Source: JAYFRE01 sp034926235
GTDB taxonomy: Bacteria > Pseudomonadota > Alphaproteobacteria > Rhodospirillales > Magnetospirillaceae
DNA length: 49,849 bases
Reading direction: 5' to 3'
Assembly: GCA_034926235.1 (NCBI GenBank)
Contig: JAYFRE010000018.1
Span: forward strand, 1-49,849
Under the pieces are notes generated by a model, which ran no database searches, was not told the DNA's origin, and saw only the letters and a program-made list of their open reading frames with translations. The number at the start of each line of letters is the position of its first letter. Positions within the stretch are counted from its first letter, which is position 1. Both the position numbers and the translations under genes were made by a program. Positions 41,271 to 49,849 of the stretch are shown one piece after another.

Positions 41271-42491
41271 TCAATTCGCATCCGGACCGGGCAGGGCATG
41301 GGTCCCGGTGAAGGGGTTGAAGCCGGTTTGCGCCAGGGCGGCCCAGGCGGTGGCGCCCAGATGAGGCAGGTGGAAATAAAGACGCGGCTTGGCGGGGTCG
41401 GTCTGAAGCATGAAACCGGTCGGAATCTGCCCCGCCGGTGCGGCGAAATAATAACCGTCGGGGGCCCGTTGCTCTGCGATCTTGTGAAGCAGATTCCCTG
41501 CAACCGCGTCCTTGTTCCACAGCGCCATCAGCAGCGCGGCCTGGGCGGTGCCTTCCGTCCAGGCGCCGCCTTTCGCCTCGCCATAGGCATAACCGTCTTT
41601 TTCGGCCAGACGAGCCAGTGCGGTTTGGATCGCTTCGCCATGGCGGGCCGCCACTCCCGGCACGGCGAGCGCAGGCCAGATCTGGGCATCCAGCGCCAGG
41701 AACGGGTTCGGGGTAACGCCGTCTTCGGCCGCGCCGGCTCCGAAATGCGTACCCAGCCACAAGGCGTCGACGAACGACCGCGCATGGTCGGCGCGCGCCT
41801 TCCAAACGGCGTCGCCGGTGGCGGCGTAAAGAGCGTTGAAGGCGGCGAAAAGATCGGTGTTGTGTTCGGTCGATTTCCAGCTCAGCGCTTCGGGGGACGG
41901 TTCATGGCTGAAGGTGCCGCCTCGAAAGCCGCCGGGTCCGTGGTCATCGCCGAATCCCGCCACCCAATGGCCGATACGGGCTGCACCATCGCGCCAGACC
42001 GTCTCGCCGGTCGCCCGGTCGAGCGCCAGCAGAGCCAGCATTGCCCAGGCCATGTTGCCGTTGTCGCTGCCGACCTGATAGCGGTCTTCGACCCAGATGT
42101 TTTTTTCCTGATCCCACCAGCCGGGCAGCCGCGCCGAACCGGGGCCCACGGTTCCGGCGGCATAAGCATTGCGCAACCGGCCGTCATGCCAGAAACGATC
42201 GCGATCCAGGACGGCCAGAATCGCTTCGCCGATGCGCCGCGCCTTGCCGGCTTCACCGCAGCCGATCAGCGCGATTGCGGCGGCGGCGTTGTCGTAGAGA
42301 AAAGCGGTTTCGTGCAAGGGACCGAGGGGAGCGCCGGGATAGCTCGCCAGGAAAACCGGGCCGGGCGGGGCAGCGTCGAGATGCGCGGTCAGGGTGCGGC
42401 AGGCGGGAGTCTCCGAGGTCACGGCGGCGGTCCCGGTCCCAGCTGCGGCCAGAAACGCGGCCAAGGTCAGGACTGTGCATCCCAATTTCAT
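41271..42491 (-). CDS. Secreted six-hairpin glycosidase-like protein
   Basis: 406-residue protein with signal peptide MKLGCTVLTLAAFLAAAGTGTAA. The body shows repeated paired helices with aromatic and Gly-rich turns (ETAFLYDNAAAAIALI, DNGNMAWAMLALLALD, HNTDLFAAFNALYAATGD), which resembles an (alpha/alpha)6 barrel as in glycoside hydrolases. I cannot assign a GH family. The ATG at 42491 has GGAGG upstream and overlaps the ldcA stop as ATGA. Co-translation with an LD-carboxypeptidase suggests a role on cell-wall fragments, which is inference. Confidence 0.72.
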   Translation of the reverse strand: MKLGCTVLTLAAFLAAAGTGTAAVTSETPACRTLTAHLDAAPPGPVFLASYPGAPLGPLHETAFLYDNAAAAIALIGCGEAGKARRIGEAILAVLDRDRFWHDGRLRNAYAAGTVGPGSARLPGWWDQEKNIWVEDRYQVGSDNGNMAWAMLALLALDRATGETVWRDGAARIGHWVAGFGDDHGPGGFRGGTFSHEPSPEALSWKSTEHNTDLFAAFNALYAATGDAVWKARADHARSFVDALWLGTHFGAGAAEDGVTPNPFLALDAQIWPALAVPGVAARHGEAIQTALARLAEKDGYAYGEAKGGAWTEGTAQAALLMALWNKDAVAGNLLHKIAEQRAPDGYYFAAPAGQIPTGFMLQTDPAKPRLYFHLPHLGATAWAALAQTGFNPFTGTHALPGPDAN

Positions 42492-43339
42492 GGCGTCATC
42501 CTCCAAGGTCCGAAAGGCACGATCTTGTTGGCCCCGTCATGGCCGATATCGGCGCGGCCCAGATAGGGAATGCCGCTTCGTTCACACCAATGCTGGACGA
42601 TCTCTTCCTCGGATTGGCCGAAATCGGGATCGTTGGGGATGATGTCGGAGCAGCGCCCCAGCCTTATTCCCGCCGGACGGCCCAGCGCCGGCGTGCTGAA
42701 AATCTGACCCAGGCAGCGGTCAAGGCGATAGATCGGTTCCGAAACGTCTTCCAGCATCAGGAGATAACCGCTCAGATCCGGCATGAAAGGCGTGCCGGCC
42801 AGATGAGCCAGGATGGTGATGTTGAAGGCCGCCGCCGGCAGGCCGGCGCCGACCTGCGGTTCGATCCCATCCTCTGCGCCCAGGATCAGAAAGGACAACG
42901 CCCGCAGCACGGCCTCGTCTCCGCCCGGACGGCGGATGTCGGCGGGCATCGGCCCATGAACGGGGCGACCGATTCCGTCGCGCTGGAACGCGCCGAGCAG
43001 CGAGCCGACATCGCTATAGCCAAGATAGATTTTGTTCCGCGCCGGGGCGAGCAGGTGCGGCATGACCCGATCCAGCAGCCGGAAGCTGCCATAGCCGCCA
43101 TGGGCGAACCATAAGGCGTCGATAGTCGGATCGTTGGCCAGCTCCAGCAACGCCGCTGCGCGCAGGGCGTCCGGTCCGGCGAAGTGTCCCGCTTGCAATA
43201 GGCATTGCGGGTGAAGAACGAGTTCGTAACGATCGGTGGGGAAGTGGCGGGCGGCCAGACGTTCCACTTGTTCCAGGATGCCGGGTTTCAAGCGGGACGA
43301 AGGGGCCATGACGCCGATCCGGATCTTGCCGTCGGGCAT
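42488..43339 (-). CDS. ldcA: LD-carboxypeptidase (peptidase S66)
   Basis: 283-residue serine peptidase that trims the terminal D-Ala from L-lysyl/DAP-D-alanine tetrapeptides in murein recycling. The S66 Ser nucleophile is Ser109 in YLGYSDVGSLLGAF, the Glu lies in LMLEDVSEPIYRLDR, and a C-terminal His is in GRADIGHDGA. The N-terminus IRIGVMAPSSRLKPG is typical. There is no signal peptide, so it is cytoplasmic. GAGGAAG precedes the ATG at 43339. It is divergent from the Mur ligase gene over 73 bp. Confidence 0.92.
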   Translation of the reverse strand: MPDGKIRIGVMAPSSRLKPGILEQVERLAARHFPTDRYELVLHPQCLLQAGHFAGPDALRAAALLELANDPTIDALWFAHGGYGSFRLLDRVMPHLLAPARNKIYLGYSDVGSLLGAFQRDGIGRPVHGPMPADIRRPGGDEAVLRALSFLILGAEDGIEPQVGAGLPAAAFNITILAHLAGTPFMPDLSGYLLMLEDVSEPIYRLDRCLGQIFSTPALGRPAGIRLGRCSDIIPNDPDFGQSEEEIVQHWCERSGIPYLGRADIGHDGANKIVPFGPWRMTP

Positions 43340-43412
43340 GAAAAGCTTCCTCGAAGTGCAAAAGCCGTGCGGACGCTTGTCTCGGCACGGGCCGGATTGT
43401 AGCGTGTCGGCC

Positions 43413-44822
43413 ATGGACCGCGACAAGCATTATTTCTTTTGCGGGATCGGCGGCAGCGGCATGCTGCCCCTGGCCCTGATCGTCAAAAAGATGGGATTCA
43501 CCGTCTCTGGATCGGACCGCGCCCTGGATCAGGGCCGCGAGTCGGGCAAATTCGCACGCCTGCGCGAGCGGGGTATTCCGCTTTTTCCCCAGGACGGAAG
43601 CGGAATCACCGATTCCCGCACGGTCCTGGTGGCCTCGGCGGCGGTCGAGGCGACGGTGCCCGATGTTCAGGCGGCGTTGCGCGTCGGCGCTCTGCGGATG
43701 ACGCGGGCGCAGCTTCTGGCCGAACTGTTCAACGCCGCTCCGTTACGGATCGGTGTCGCGGGCACCAGCGGCAAATCCACGACCACGGGCATGACCGGCT
43801 GGATTCTGGATCAGGCCGGTTTGGACCCGACCATCGTCAATGGTGCGGCGATGACGAATTATCTGTCCGGCGACGATCCTTTCGCCAGCGCGCGGGCGGG
43901 GGGAAGCCAAGCGCCATTCTTATGTGAAATCGATGAAAGCGATGGATCGATCGCTTTGTTCCGTCCGCACATCGCCTTGGTGAACAATGTCAGCCTCGAT
44001 CACAAGCCGCTCGACGAGCTGCGCGCGCTGTTCGGCGGGTTCGTCGCCGGCGCACGGGTGGCGGTGCTCAATCGCGGCAATGGCGAAAGCCTGGCGCTGG
44101 CAAAGGATGTGCAGGGCCGGGTTCTGACCTATGGCATCGAGGATGACGAAGCCGATCTCGGCGCATGGCGGATTGCACCTGAAGGCGACGGCGCGGCCTT
44201 CGACCTTCTGGACAAGGAAAGCGGCGCGATTTTTCCGGTGCGGCTTCAGGTTCCGGGACGTCATAATGTCGCCAACGCCTTAGCTGCCTTGGCCGCTGCC
44301 CGGGCTTGCGGCGTGCCGCTCGACCGCGCGGCTTCGGCCCTGGCCGGGTTTACAGGTCTGCGCCGCCGGCTGGAACGGGTGGGAACGGCGCGGGGGATTA
44401 CCGTTATCGACGATTTCGCCCACAACCCCGACAAGATCGCCGCCAGTCTGGCCGCCTTGCACGAAAAGCCGGGGCGGCTTCTGGTCTTGTTTCAACCGCA
44501 TGGTTTCGGGCCGCTGGCCTTGATGAAGGACGCCCTGATCGCCGGATTCGCCGAAGGACTGGCGAAAGACGATGTGCTGGCGCTGTCCGATCCGGTCTAT
44601 TTCGGCGGCACGGCGGCGCGCACGGTGTCCAGCGGCATGATCGCAGACGGAATCACCGCCCGGGGACGGACGGCATTTGCGGATCCATCCCGCGAAGTGC
44701 TGGGGAAAAAGCTGGTGGCGATGGCCGAGCCCGGAGACCGCATCGTGGTGATGGGCGCCCGCGACGACAGTCTGTCATCTTTTGCCGCCGATCTTTTGTC
44801 TGCGGTATCGGTTGCGGGCTGA
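43413..44822 (+). CDS. Mur ligase family protein, Mpl/MurC-like
   Basis: 469-residue ATP-dependent ligase with all three Mur domains: N-terminal GIGGSGMLPLA (11-21), central P-loop GTSGKSTT at 117-124, and C-terminal DDFAHNPDKIAASL. The P-loop differs from the GTHGKT of classic MurC and Mpl. The neighbour ldcA makes a recycling function (attaching recovered peptide to UDP-MurNAc) the most likely, but another UDP-MurNAc ligase is possible. The start ATG at 43413 fits the beginning of the Rossmann strand; earlier in-frame codons lie in ldcA. Confidence 0.82.
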   Translation: MDRDKHYFFCGIGGSGMLPLALIVKKMGFTVSGSDRALDQGRESGKFARLRERGIPLFPQDGSGITDSRTVLVASAAVEATVPDVQAALRVGALRMTRAQLLAELFNAAPLRIGVAGTSGKSTTTGMTGWILDQAGLDPTIVNGAAMTNYLSGDDPFASARAGGSQAPFLCEIDESDGSIALFRPHIALVNNVSLDHKPLDELRALFGGFVAGARVAVLNRGNGESLALAKDVQGRVLTYGIEDDEADLGAWRIAPEGDGAAFDLLDKESGAIFPVRLQVPGRHNVANALAALAAARACGVPLDRAASALAGFTGLRRRLERVGTARGITVIDDFAHNPDKIAASLAALHEKPGRLLVLFQPHGFGPLALMKDALIAGFAEGLAKDDVLALSDPVYFGGTAARTVSSGMIADGITARGRTAFADPSREVLGKKLVAMAEPGDRIVVMGARDDSLSSFAADLLSAVSVAG

Positions 44823-44959
44823 TTTCCGTGGCCTTTCGGCGGGGGCGAGGAGAAGAAAAATCGGACGGCGTGCATTCTTTCCGCTAAAGCCGCTTCTTTG
44901 TTCCATTTTCCTCCGTATATTAACTAAAGGGGAATTTGGCGCGAGGCATATGAACCCGC

Positions 44960-47593
44960 ATGGATATTAAGTCGGAGCGCCGTCCGGACCCGAACGACCC
45001 GAGGAAAAGGACGAAACTCGTTCGGCTGGTTTCGCTGATCGTTCTTTGCAGTTTGCCCTTATGGATCATGATGGTCTTCCAGATCTACGAAGACTATCGC
45101 GCCCGGCAGGCGGCTCTTCTGGACCACACCTCCGGCATGGCGCAGGCTTTGACGCTGACGGTGGAGACCAAGCTGAAAGGCGTCAATGCCGCGCTGCTGG
45201 CGCTGGCGACCTCCCCGGCTTTTGACGACGGCGATCTCGAGACGATCTATCGGCAAGCGAATGAGGTTCTGGAATTCTATCCCGGCAGCCTTATCGCCGT
45301 GGCCGATTCGACCGACCACCTGCTTATCGATACCTCTCGGCCGCCCGGCGAGCCTTTGTACCGGGAACAGTTGCGTCTGCCGATGCGCCCCGTGCCCATG
45401 GATGGCGATCTCAAGGTTTCGGACATGTTCCGGGCTCTCGTTTCGCGGCGATTCCAGATCGTCCTGTCCGTACCGGTCCGCCGCAGCGGTAAGGATGTCT
45501 ATCGTCTGGGGATGGCGCTGCCCTCGACGCAGATCGGCAAGATGCTGTTCGATCAAAATCTGCCCGATCAATGGACGGTGTCGATCCTGGACGGGAACGG
45601 TGCGTCTTTCATCACGTCTCGCGATGGCCGCTATGTCATCGGCCAGCCCGTGAGCGCTGCCTTGAAAACGGCGATTGCCGAAAACAAACAAGGCATGATC
45701 CCGGAGAAGGGCGGTAGCGACGGCACGATTTACACTTTCTTCGATCGCTCCGCCTTGTCCGGTTGGGCCACTGTCATCTCGGTTCCCGACAAACTGTATC
45801 GGGACGAGTTGATGTGGGCGATCATTCCCGGCCTTCTCGGCGTCCTTTTTTCCTCGGGCATCGCCATCGCCGTCGCCACGCTGATCGCACGCCGGATTCT
45901 AGAGGCCGGACGGAAGCTTCAGGAAAGCGAGACGCGGTTCGGAAGCTTGGCCGATTCGCTACAGGCATTCGTCTGGGTCGCCAATGTCCAGGGGAACCGG
46001 TACTGGTTCAACAAGACCTGGCTGGAGGCTACGGGGCTGACGCTGGAGGAGAGCCAAGGCTGGGGATGGACCAAGACTGTTCACCCCGAAGACCGGGAAC
46101 GGGCCGTGGCCGAGATGGAACGATCCGTACGCGAGCAGATTCCCAACCGATGCGAATATCGCCTGATGTGCCATGACGGCAGCATTTTGTGGCTGTTATC
46201 CTCGTTGTCGTTGCGCCGCGCCGCCGATGGAACGCTGCTGGGTTTCATCGGCACCGCGATCGATATCAGTGAGCGTAAGAAAGCGGAACTGGAACTCAAG
46301 CGCTACAGCGAGATCGTCGAGACGACGGACGATCTTTTGGCCTTCATCGATACGACCTTGCATTACGGGTTGGTGAACACCGCCTATGCCCGGATGGTTT
46401 CCCTGCCGCCGGAATCGATCAAAGGCCGTTCGGTCAGGGAGGTTCTGGGTGATGATCTGTTCCGCGCGAGCCGCGCGGGGTTGGAACAGACCCTGGCGGG
46501 CAGGGAAACAAGGCATCGGATCGAACGCGTCTTTGCCGATGGACGGCGGCGCACGCTGGAGGTGGACTACAGACCGTTTCGGGTCAATGGCGCGGTTCAG
46601 GGTATTGTCGCCAGCCTGCGGGATATCACCGAGCGCGTCGTCGCGGAACGGGAATTGACGATCGCGGCGGTTGCCTTCGAGATTCAAGAAGGCATCGTCA
46701 TTACCGACGCCAAGGGTATGATCATCCGCGTCAACCGGGCCTTTATGCGCGAAACGGGGTTTTCCGCCCGCGAGCTTTTGGGCAAGTTCCCGACCATGCT
46801 GATATCGCCGCGTCATGGCGGCGACGAGTTGGAACAGGGACTGGACCATTTGTTCCGTGACGAATCATGGCATGGCGAGCTTTGGTGCCGGCGCAAGAAT
46901 GCTACGGAATTCCCGATTCTGTTGACGATTTCCACCGTCACCGATGGCAAGGGCTCGGTCAGCCATTTTGTCGGTGCGTTTCTGAACATCACCGAACGGA
47001 AAGCCGCCGAGGAAAAGATCCTCAATCTGGCCTTCTTCGATACGCTGACGGGGTTGCCCAACCGGCGATTGCTGCTCGATCGGTTGCGGCGGGCGATATT
47101 GTCCAGCAAGCGCAGCGGCCATCATGGCGCGGTGCTGTTCATCGATCTCGACAATTTCAAGTTCTTGAACGATACGCGTGGCCATGATGTCGGCGATCTT
47201 CTCTTGATCGAGGTCGCGCGAAGGCTGGAATCCTGTGTGCGCGACGTCGATACGGTGGCGCGTCTGGGCGGCGACGAGTTCGTGGTCGTCCTAGAGAATC
47301 TGGATGGAACGGAAACCGAAGCCGAGCGGCAATGCCGGAAGGTCGGCGAGAAGATTCTGCTGGCTCTGAACGAACCCTACCACCTGGATGGGGCGCCCTA
47401 CCGCAGCAGTTCCAGTATCGGCGCGGCCTTGTTCCTGGGGCAGAAGAAATCGGAGGGGGAGCTTCTGAAGCAGGCGGACATGGCGATGTACCAGGCCAAA
47501 GCCGCGGGGCGGAACCGGCTTTTCTTCTTTGCGCCCGGCATGCATCCGGTCGATCCCAACGAGGATCCCGCCCCCGATCCAAAAACCGGATAA
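44960..47593 (+). CDS. Membrane sensor diguanylate cyclase (Cache-PAS-PAS-PAS-GGDEF)
   Basis: 877-residue protein. A first membrane helix (about 22-42) and a second (about 290-312) enclose a periplasmic sensor domain of Cache type. Three PAS segments follow (starting near 335, 445 and 565), each closed by a DIxERK or NITERK PAC signature. The GGDEF domain has its active motif GGDEF at 770-774 and an inhibitory RxxD site (RDVD, 761-764) five residues before it. There is no EAL domain. It should make cyclic di-GMP in response to an external ligand and internal signals. No cognate effector is adjacent. Confidence 0.92.
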   Translation: MDIKSERRPDPNDPRKRTKLVRLVSLIVLCSLPLWIMMVFQIYEDYRARQAALLDHTSGMAQALTLTVETKLKGVNAALLALATSPAFDDGDLETIYRQANEVLEFYPGSLIAVADSTDHLLIDTSRPPGEPLYREQLRLPMRPVPMDGDLKVSDMFRALVSRRFQIVLSVPVRRSGKDVYRLGMALPSTQIGKMLFDQNLPDQWTVSILDGNGASFITSRDGRYVIGQPVSAALKTAIAENKQGMIPEKGGSDGTIYTFFDRSALSGWATVISVPDKLYRDELMWAIIPGLLGVLFSSGIAIAVATLIARRILEAGRKLQESETRFGSLADSLQAFVWVANVQGNRYWFNKTWLEATGLTLEESQGWGWTKTVHPEDRERAVAEMERSVREQIPNRCEYRLMCHDGSILWLLSSLSLRRAADGTLLGFIGTAIDISERKKAELELKRYSEIVETTDDLLAFIDTTLHYGLVNTAYARMVSLPPESIKGRSVREVLGDDLFRASRAGLEQTLAGRETRHRIERVFADGRRRTLEVDYRPFRVNGAVQGIVASLRDITERVVAERELTIAAVAFEIQEGIVITDAKGMIIRVNRAFMRETGFSARELLGKFPTMLISPRHGGDELEQGLDHLFRDESWHGELWCRRKNATEFPILLTISTVTDGKGSVSHFVGAFLNITERKAAEEKILNLAFFDTLTGLPNRRLLLDRLRRAILSSKRSGHHGAVLFIDLDNFKFLNDTRGHDVGDLLLIEVARRLESCVRDVDTVARLGGDEFVVVLENLDGTETEAERQCRKVGEKILLALNEPYHLDGAPYRSSSSIGAALFLGQKKSEGELLKQADMAMYQAKAAGRNRLFFFAPGMHPVDPNEDPAPDPKTG

Positions 47594-47598
47594 CGGCG

Positions 47599-48738
47599 TC
47601 AGTCTTCCGGGGGCTGGATCAGGCTGGCCGGCAATTTGTCCATCTTGGCCAGAAGATAGTCGAGATCGCTGGAATCGAAGGTCACCCCGATGATTTCATA
47701 TTTGGTCAGGATGCGTTCGATCATGCGGCGGCAATAGCGTTCTCGGTCCATCTCGCCGCCATCGAGTTCGGTTTCGTGCGCGACGTCGATCGCGCACAGA
47801 AAGGCGACCGCCATGGCGCTGGGCAGGCTGACCTTGCTATACAGGGCCAGAAATCCCTTCCGCCCCGGATCATGGATCAATTGTTGCGCGTTCAGGAGCG
47901 GCACGTCGCCCAGTTCGGCCATCGCCGCCTCGAAGAAGGGCATGTCGCCCATACAGACCGCCCGCAGCAGAAGCGACGGCGTCAGCCGGCCATGCTCCTT
48001 GAGTTGACGGACCAGCGCTTCGACATCTTCGCGGTCGATGCCAGCGGCCAGGGTGATGGTGGCGCGTTCGCGGCTTTGCTTGATCAGGCTGGAAACGATG
48101 TCCTGGGGCAGGTGGTGCCGGTCGATCAAGGTCTGGCGCATCTGGTCGGACACCAGCGTCACCAGGCGTTCGGCTACCGTCACCGGCAGCAAGGCGCGCC
48201 GGATGAGCGGATCCTGGATGTCCGGGGTTTCGCCGAAATGGTCGATGACCTTCTGCAAGATCGGTTCGGATAATTGCGCCCCGTCATTGGCGACCAGACG
48301 GGAAACGGCGTCGGCGTCGCCCATTTCCACCAGGGCTTCGGACAGGGGTTCGGACACCGATGGACGGACGGCGATGGCGCGCTGCTTGGATGATCCCTGG
48401 CTTTTCACGATCCGCACAAGATCGTCGTCGGACAAAACCATCGAGAATTGCAGGACAGGGAGAGCGACGGTATCGACATCCTCGGCCAAGCGGACCGCCA
48501 CGTCGTGGGGCAGGGCCATGCTTTCCTTCAGATTGATGGCAAGCGCTTGGCGGACCTGAATCTCCGCGTCCTGCGCCATCAGCCGGAAAATGTCCTCCGC
48601 AAGCTGCTTTTCAGATTCCGACAAGCTTCCTTGATTGAAGTCGCGCGCCAGCTTGGCCGCAGTTTCGACCTTGGCCGAAGCGGATGGATCGGAGAGCAGA
48701 CGAACAACGTCTTCACGCGAAAGATGGGGCTGTGCCAT
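47599..48738 (-). CDS. DUF2336 family protein
   Basis: 379-residue all-helical protein of the DUF2336 family, found mostly in Rhodospirillales and relatives. The sequence is a series of HEAT-like helical pairs (SASAKVETAAKLARDF, AQDAEIQVRQALAINLKES, LPHDVAVRLAEDVDTVALPVL) with a conserved C-terminal region containing DRERYCRRMIERILT. The biological role is not known. It is convergent with the diguanylate cyclase, the two stops lying 5 bp apart. Confidence 0.88.
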   Translation of the reverse strand: MAQPHLSREDVVRLLSDPSASAKVETAAKLARDFNQGSLSESEKQLAEDIFRLMAQDAEIQVRQALAINLKESMALPHDVAVRLAEDVDTVALPVLQFSMVLSDDDLVRIVKSQGSSKQRAIAVRPSVSEPLSEALVEMGDADAVSRLVANDGAQLSEPILQKVIDHFGETPDIQDPLIRRALLPVTVAERLVTLVSDQMRQTLIDRHHLPQDIVSSLIKQSRERATITLAAGIDREDVEALVRQLKEHGRLTPSLLLRAVCMGDMPFFEAAMAELGDVPLLNAQQLIHDPGRKGFLALYSKVSLPSAMAVAFLCAIDVAHETELDGGEMDRERYCRRMIERILTKYEIIGVTFDSSDLDYLLAKMDKLPASLIQPPED

Positions 48739-48800
48739 AAGGGTCGCGGCCTAGTTTCAAAACCCCCTTACATGGGGGCCATTTCATTCTAAAGGGCGAA

Positions 48801-48833
48801 AAGCCCGTTCTCCAAGGAACAAGTTGTTCCTCG
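48801..48833. terminator. Tandem hairpins between hemW and the DUF2336 gene
   Basis: GGGC-GAAAA-GCCC (about 48804-48816) lies next to a 15-bp palindrome-like sequence GGAACAAGTTGTTCC (48816-48830). On the minus strand the first stem is followed by TTTAG, compatible with ending the hemW transcript. The 175-bp gap holds no gene. Confidence 0.5.
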
Positions 48834-48913
48834 GCCCAAGGATACTATGGAAAGGTAAAAAGGACAGGCAATAGAATCCGCCGACCGAATCCATCGTGGA
48901 CAGCGGACCGGGT

Positions 48914-49849
48914 TCAGTCCAGAAGGGCCGAAATGATGGTGTTGAGCAGAAGACGCCCTTGCGCCGTGACGCGCAGAAACCGGTCTGTGCGGTTCAGCAA
49001 GCCATCCTCGGACAATGTTTTTAAGGCGGAACGATTCAACGCATGCTCCAAATCCAGTCCCGTCTGACGGAAGAACCGCGCCGTCTCGATCCCCTCGGTG
49101 AGGCGCAACCCCATCATCACTAATTCTTCGACGCGCTCTTTTGGCGTCAGCGGGGTTTCCTCCACCGTGCCGTGGCCGCGGGATTCGACCAGATTCAGCC
49201 AGATGTCGGGGTTGGATTCCTGGCGCAGCGCCGCGATCCGGCGTGGGTTTTCTCCGGTGCGGAGCCGGCCATGCGCTCCGGGGCCGATCCCGGCATATTC
49301 CCCGCCTTGCCAATAAAGAAGGTTTCCCAGGCATTCGGATCCGGGCCGGGCGTGATTTGAAATCTCATAGGCGGGCAGCCCGGCGGCGGCGCACATCTCT
49401 TGCGTCACATCGTACAGGGCGGCGGAGCGGTCATCGTCGGGCAGGGGAAAAAGCCCGGCTTCGTGACGGGTGAAAAAAGGCGTGCCGGGTTCAAGGGAAA
49501 GCTGGTAGAGCGACAGATGCTCGCCCGCCAGCGCCAACGCCAGCGCCAGTTCCTCGCGCCAGCCGGACAGTTCCTGGTCCGGCCGGGCATAGATCAGGTC
49601 GAAGGACAGGCGGGGAAAGATCGCGCGGGCCAACTCAATGGCGCGCACCGCGTCATCCAGATCATGGATGCGGCCCAGAGCGCGCAAGGCGTCGTCGTCG
49701 AGCGCCTGAATCCCCAGAGATAACCGGTTGATTCCCGCGGTGCGGAAATCGGTGAAACGCGCCGCATCGACGGTGCCCGGATTGGCCTCGAGCGAGATTT
49801 CGATGTCTTCGGCCAGGGTCCAATGGCGGGCGGCGGCGTTGATCAGCGC
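48914..49849 (-). CDS. hemW: HemW-like radical SAM heme chaperone (3' part, runs out of the window)
   Basis: 312 codons of the C-terminal portion; the start and the CxxxCxxC iron-sulfur motif lie beyond position 49849. Visible family text: EISLEANPGT, GINRLSLGIQALDD, FDLIYARPDQ, LSLYQLSLEPGTPF, YEISNHARPGSECLGNLLYWQGGEYAGIGPGAHG. The C-terminal HemN_C domain with the LMMGLRLTEGI block is complete. It was formerly annotated as oxygen-independent coproporphyrinogen oxidase, but members of this subgroup deliver heme. Confidence 0.92.
   Translation of the reverse strand, partial: ALINAAARHWTLAEDIEISLEANPGTVDAARFTDFRTAGINRLSLGIQALDDDALRALGRIHDLDDAVRAIELARAIFPRLSFDLIYARPDQELSGWREELALALALAGEHLSLYQLSLEPGTPFFTRHEAGLFPLPDDDRSAALYDVTQEMCAAAGLPAYEISNHARPGSECLGNLLYWQGGEYAGIGPGAHGRLRTGENPRRIAALRQESNPDIWLNLVESRGHGTVEETPLTPKERVEELVMMGLRLTEGIETARFFRQTGLDLEHALNRSALKTLSEDGLLNRTDRFLRVTAQGRLLLNTIISALLD

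Noticed and set aside
41298..42566. Plus-strand open frame of 422 codons opposite the glycosidase-like gene
   Set aside because: The minus-strand gene has a signal peptide, a ribosome-binding site and ATGA coupling; the plus frame has none of these.
1..49849. Mobile elements, prophage, CRISPR arrays
   Set aside because: No transposase, integrase, phage or Cas-like translation and no regularly spaced repeat was seen; gene content and codon use are uniform core genome.

Overview
The window is a GC-rich stretch of an alphaproteobacterial chromosome, most likely Rhodospirillales. It carries the origin-proximal block mnmE-mnmG-rsmG-parA-parB with perfect alphaproteobacterial parS sites, the DUF3576-leuS-lptE-holA operon, an aminotransferase-ftsK-lolA operon, a DUF2336 protein, and Rhodospirillales-type porins with mature ends starting AEPVKLS or AEPLKLS. 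Gene density and codon use are even. I see no insertion sequence, prophage, integrase or CRISPR array, so this is core genome.

Layout. 1-8.2 kb: a parS site, the ogt-qor pair on the minus strand, then the plus-strand run mnmE, mnmG, rsmG (with two parS sites inside its 5' coding region), parA, parB and a beta-hydroxyacid dehydrogenase, ending in a cluster of hairpins. 8.3-13.0 kb: minus-strand operon DUF3576 lipoprotein, leuS, lptE, holA. 13.5-17.7 kb: three tandem porins, each with its own terminator. 17.8-24.7 kb: yggS, a PagL-like lipid A deacylase, an unknown Pro/Ala-rich protein, ribA, an atypical OmpR-type regulator, xthA, an FAH-family hydrolase and a C26 amidotransferase. 24.7-29.6 kb: lolA, ftsK and an aminotransferase, preceded by a PII gene. 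29.9-32.1 kb: operon of a thioredoxin-TPR protein, a LON-domain protein, a Trm112-like protein and a DUF971 protein. 32.3-36.6 kb: tRNA-Gly(GCC), an Lrp regulator, two methyltransferases, msrB-msrA and a His-rich PadR regulator. 36.8-39.2 kb: a tyrosine leader-peptide attenuator in front of tyrS, then a fluoride riboswitch with crcB and a DUF190 gene. 39.4-49.8 kb: tpx, a Cys/Met PLP enzyme, a secreted glycosidase-like protein overlapping an LD-carboxypeptidase, a divergent Mpl/MurC-like ligase, a PAS-GGDEF diguanylate cyclase, a DUF2336 protein and the 3' part of hemW.

How the genes work together. Themes are chromosome segregation (parABS, ftsK), translation (mnmE, mnmG, rsmG, leuS, tyrS, tRNA-Gly), envelope assembly and remodelling (lptE, lolA, porins, PagL, ldcA, Mur ligase), repair of alkylated or oxidised molecules (ogt, xthA, msrA, msrB, tpx), and fluoride defence.

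The most interesting element is upstream of tyrS. A consensus-like promoter would start transcription almost exactly at the ATG of a 16-residue peptide with adjacent Tyr codons. Mutually exclusive RNA pairings and an intrinsic terminator follow. This has the form of a ribosome-mediated, tyrosine-sensing attenuator with a leaderless leader peptide.
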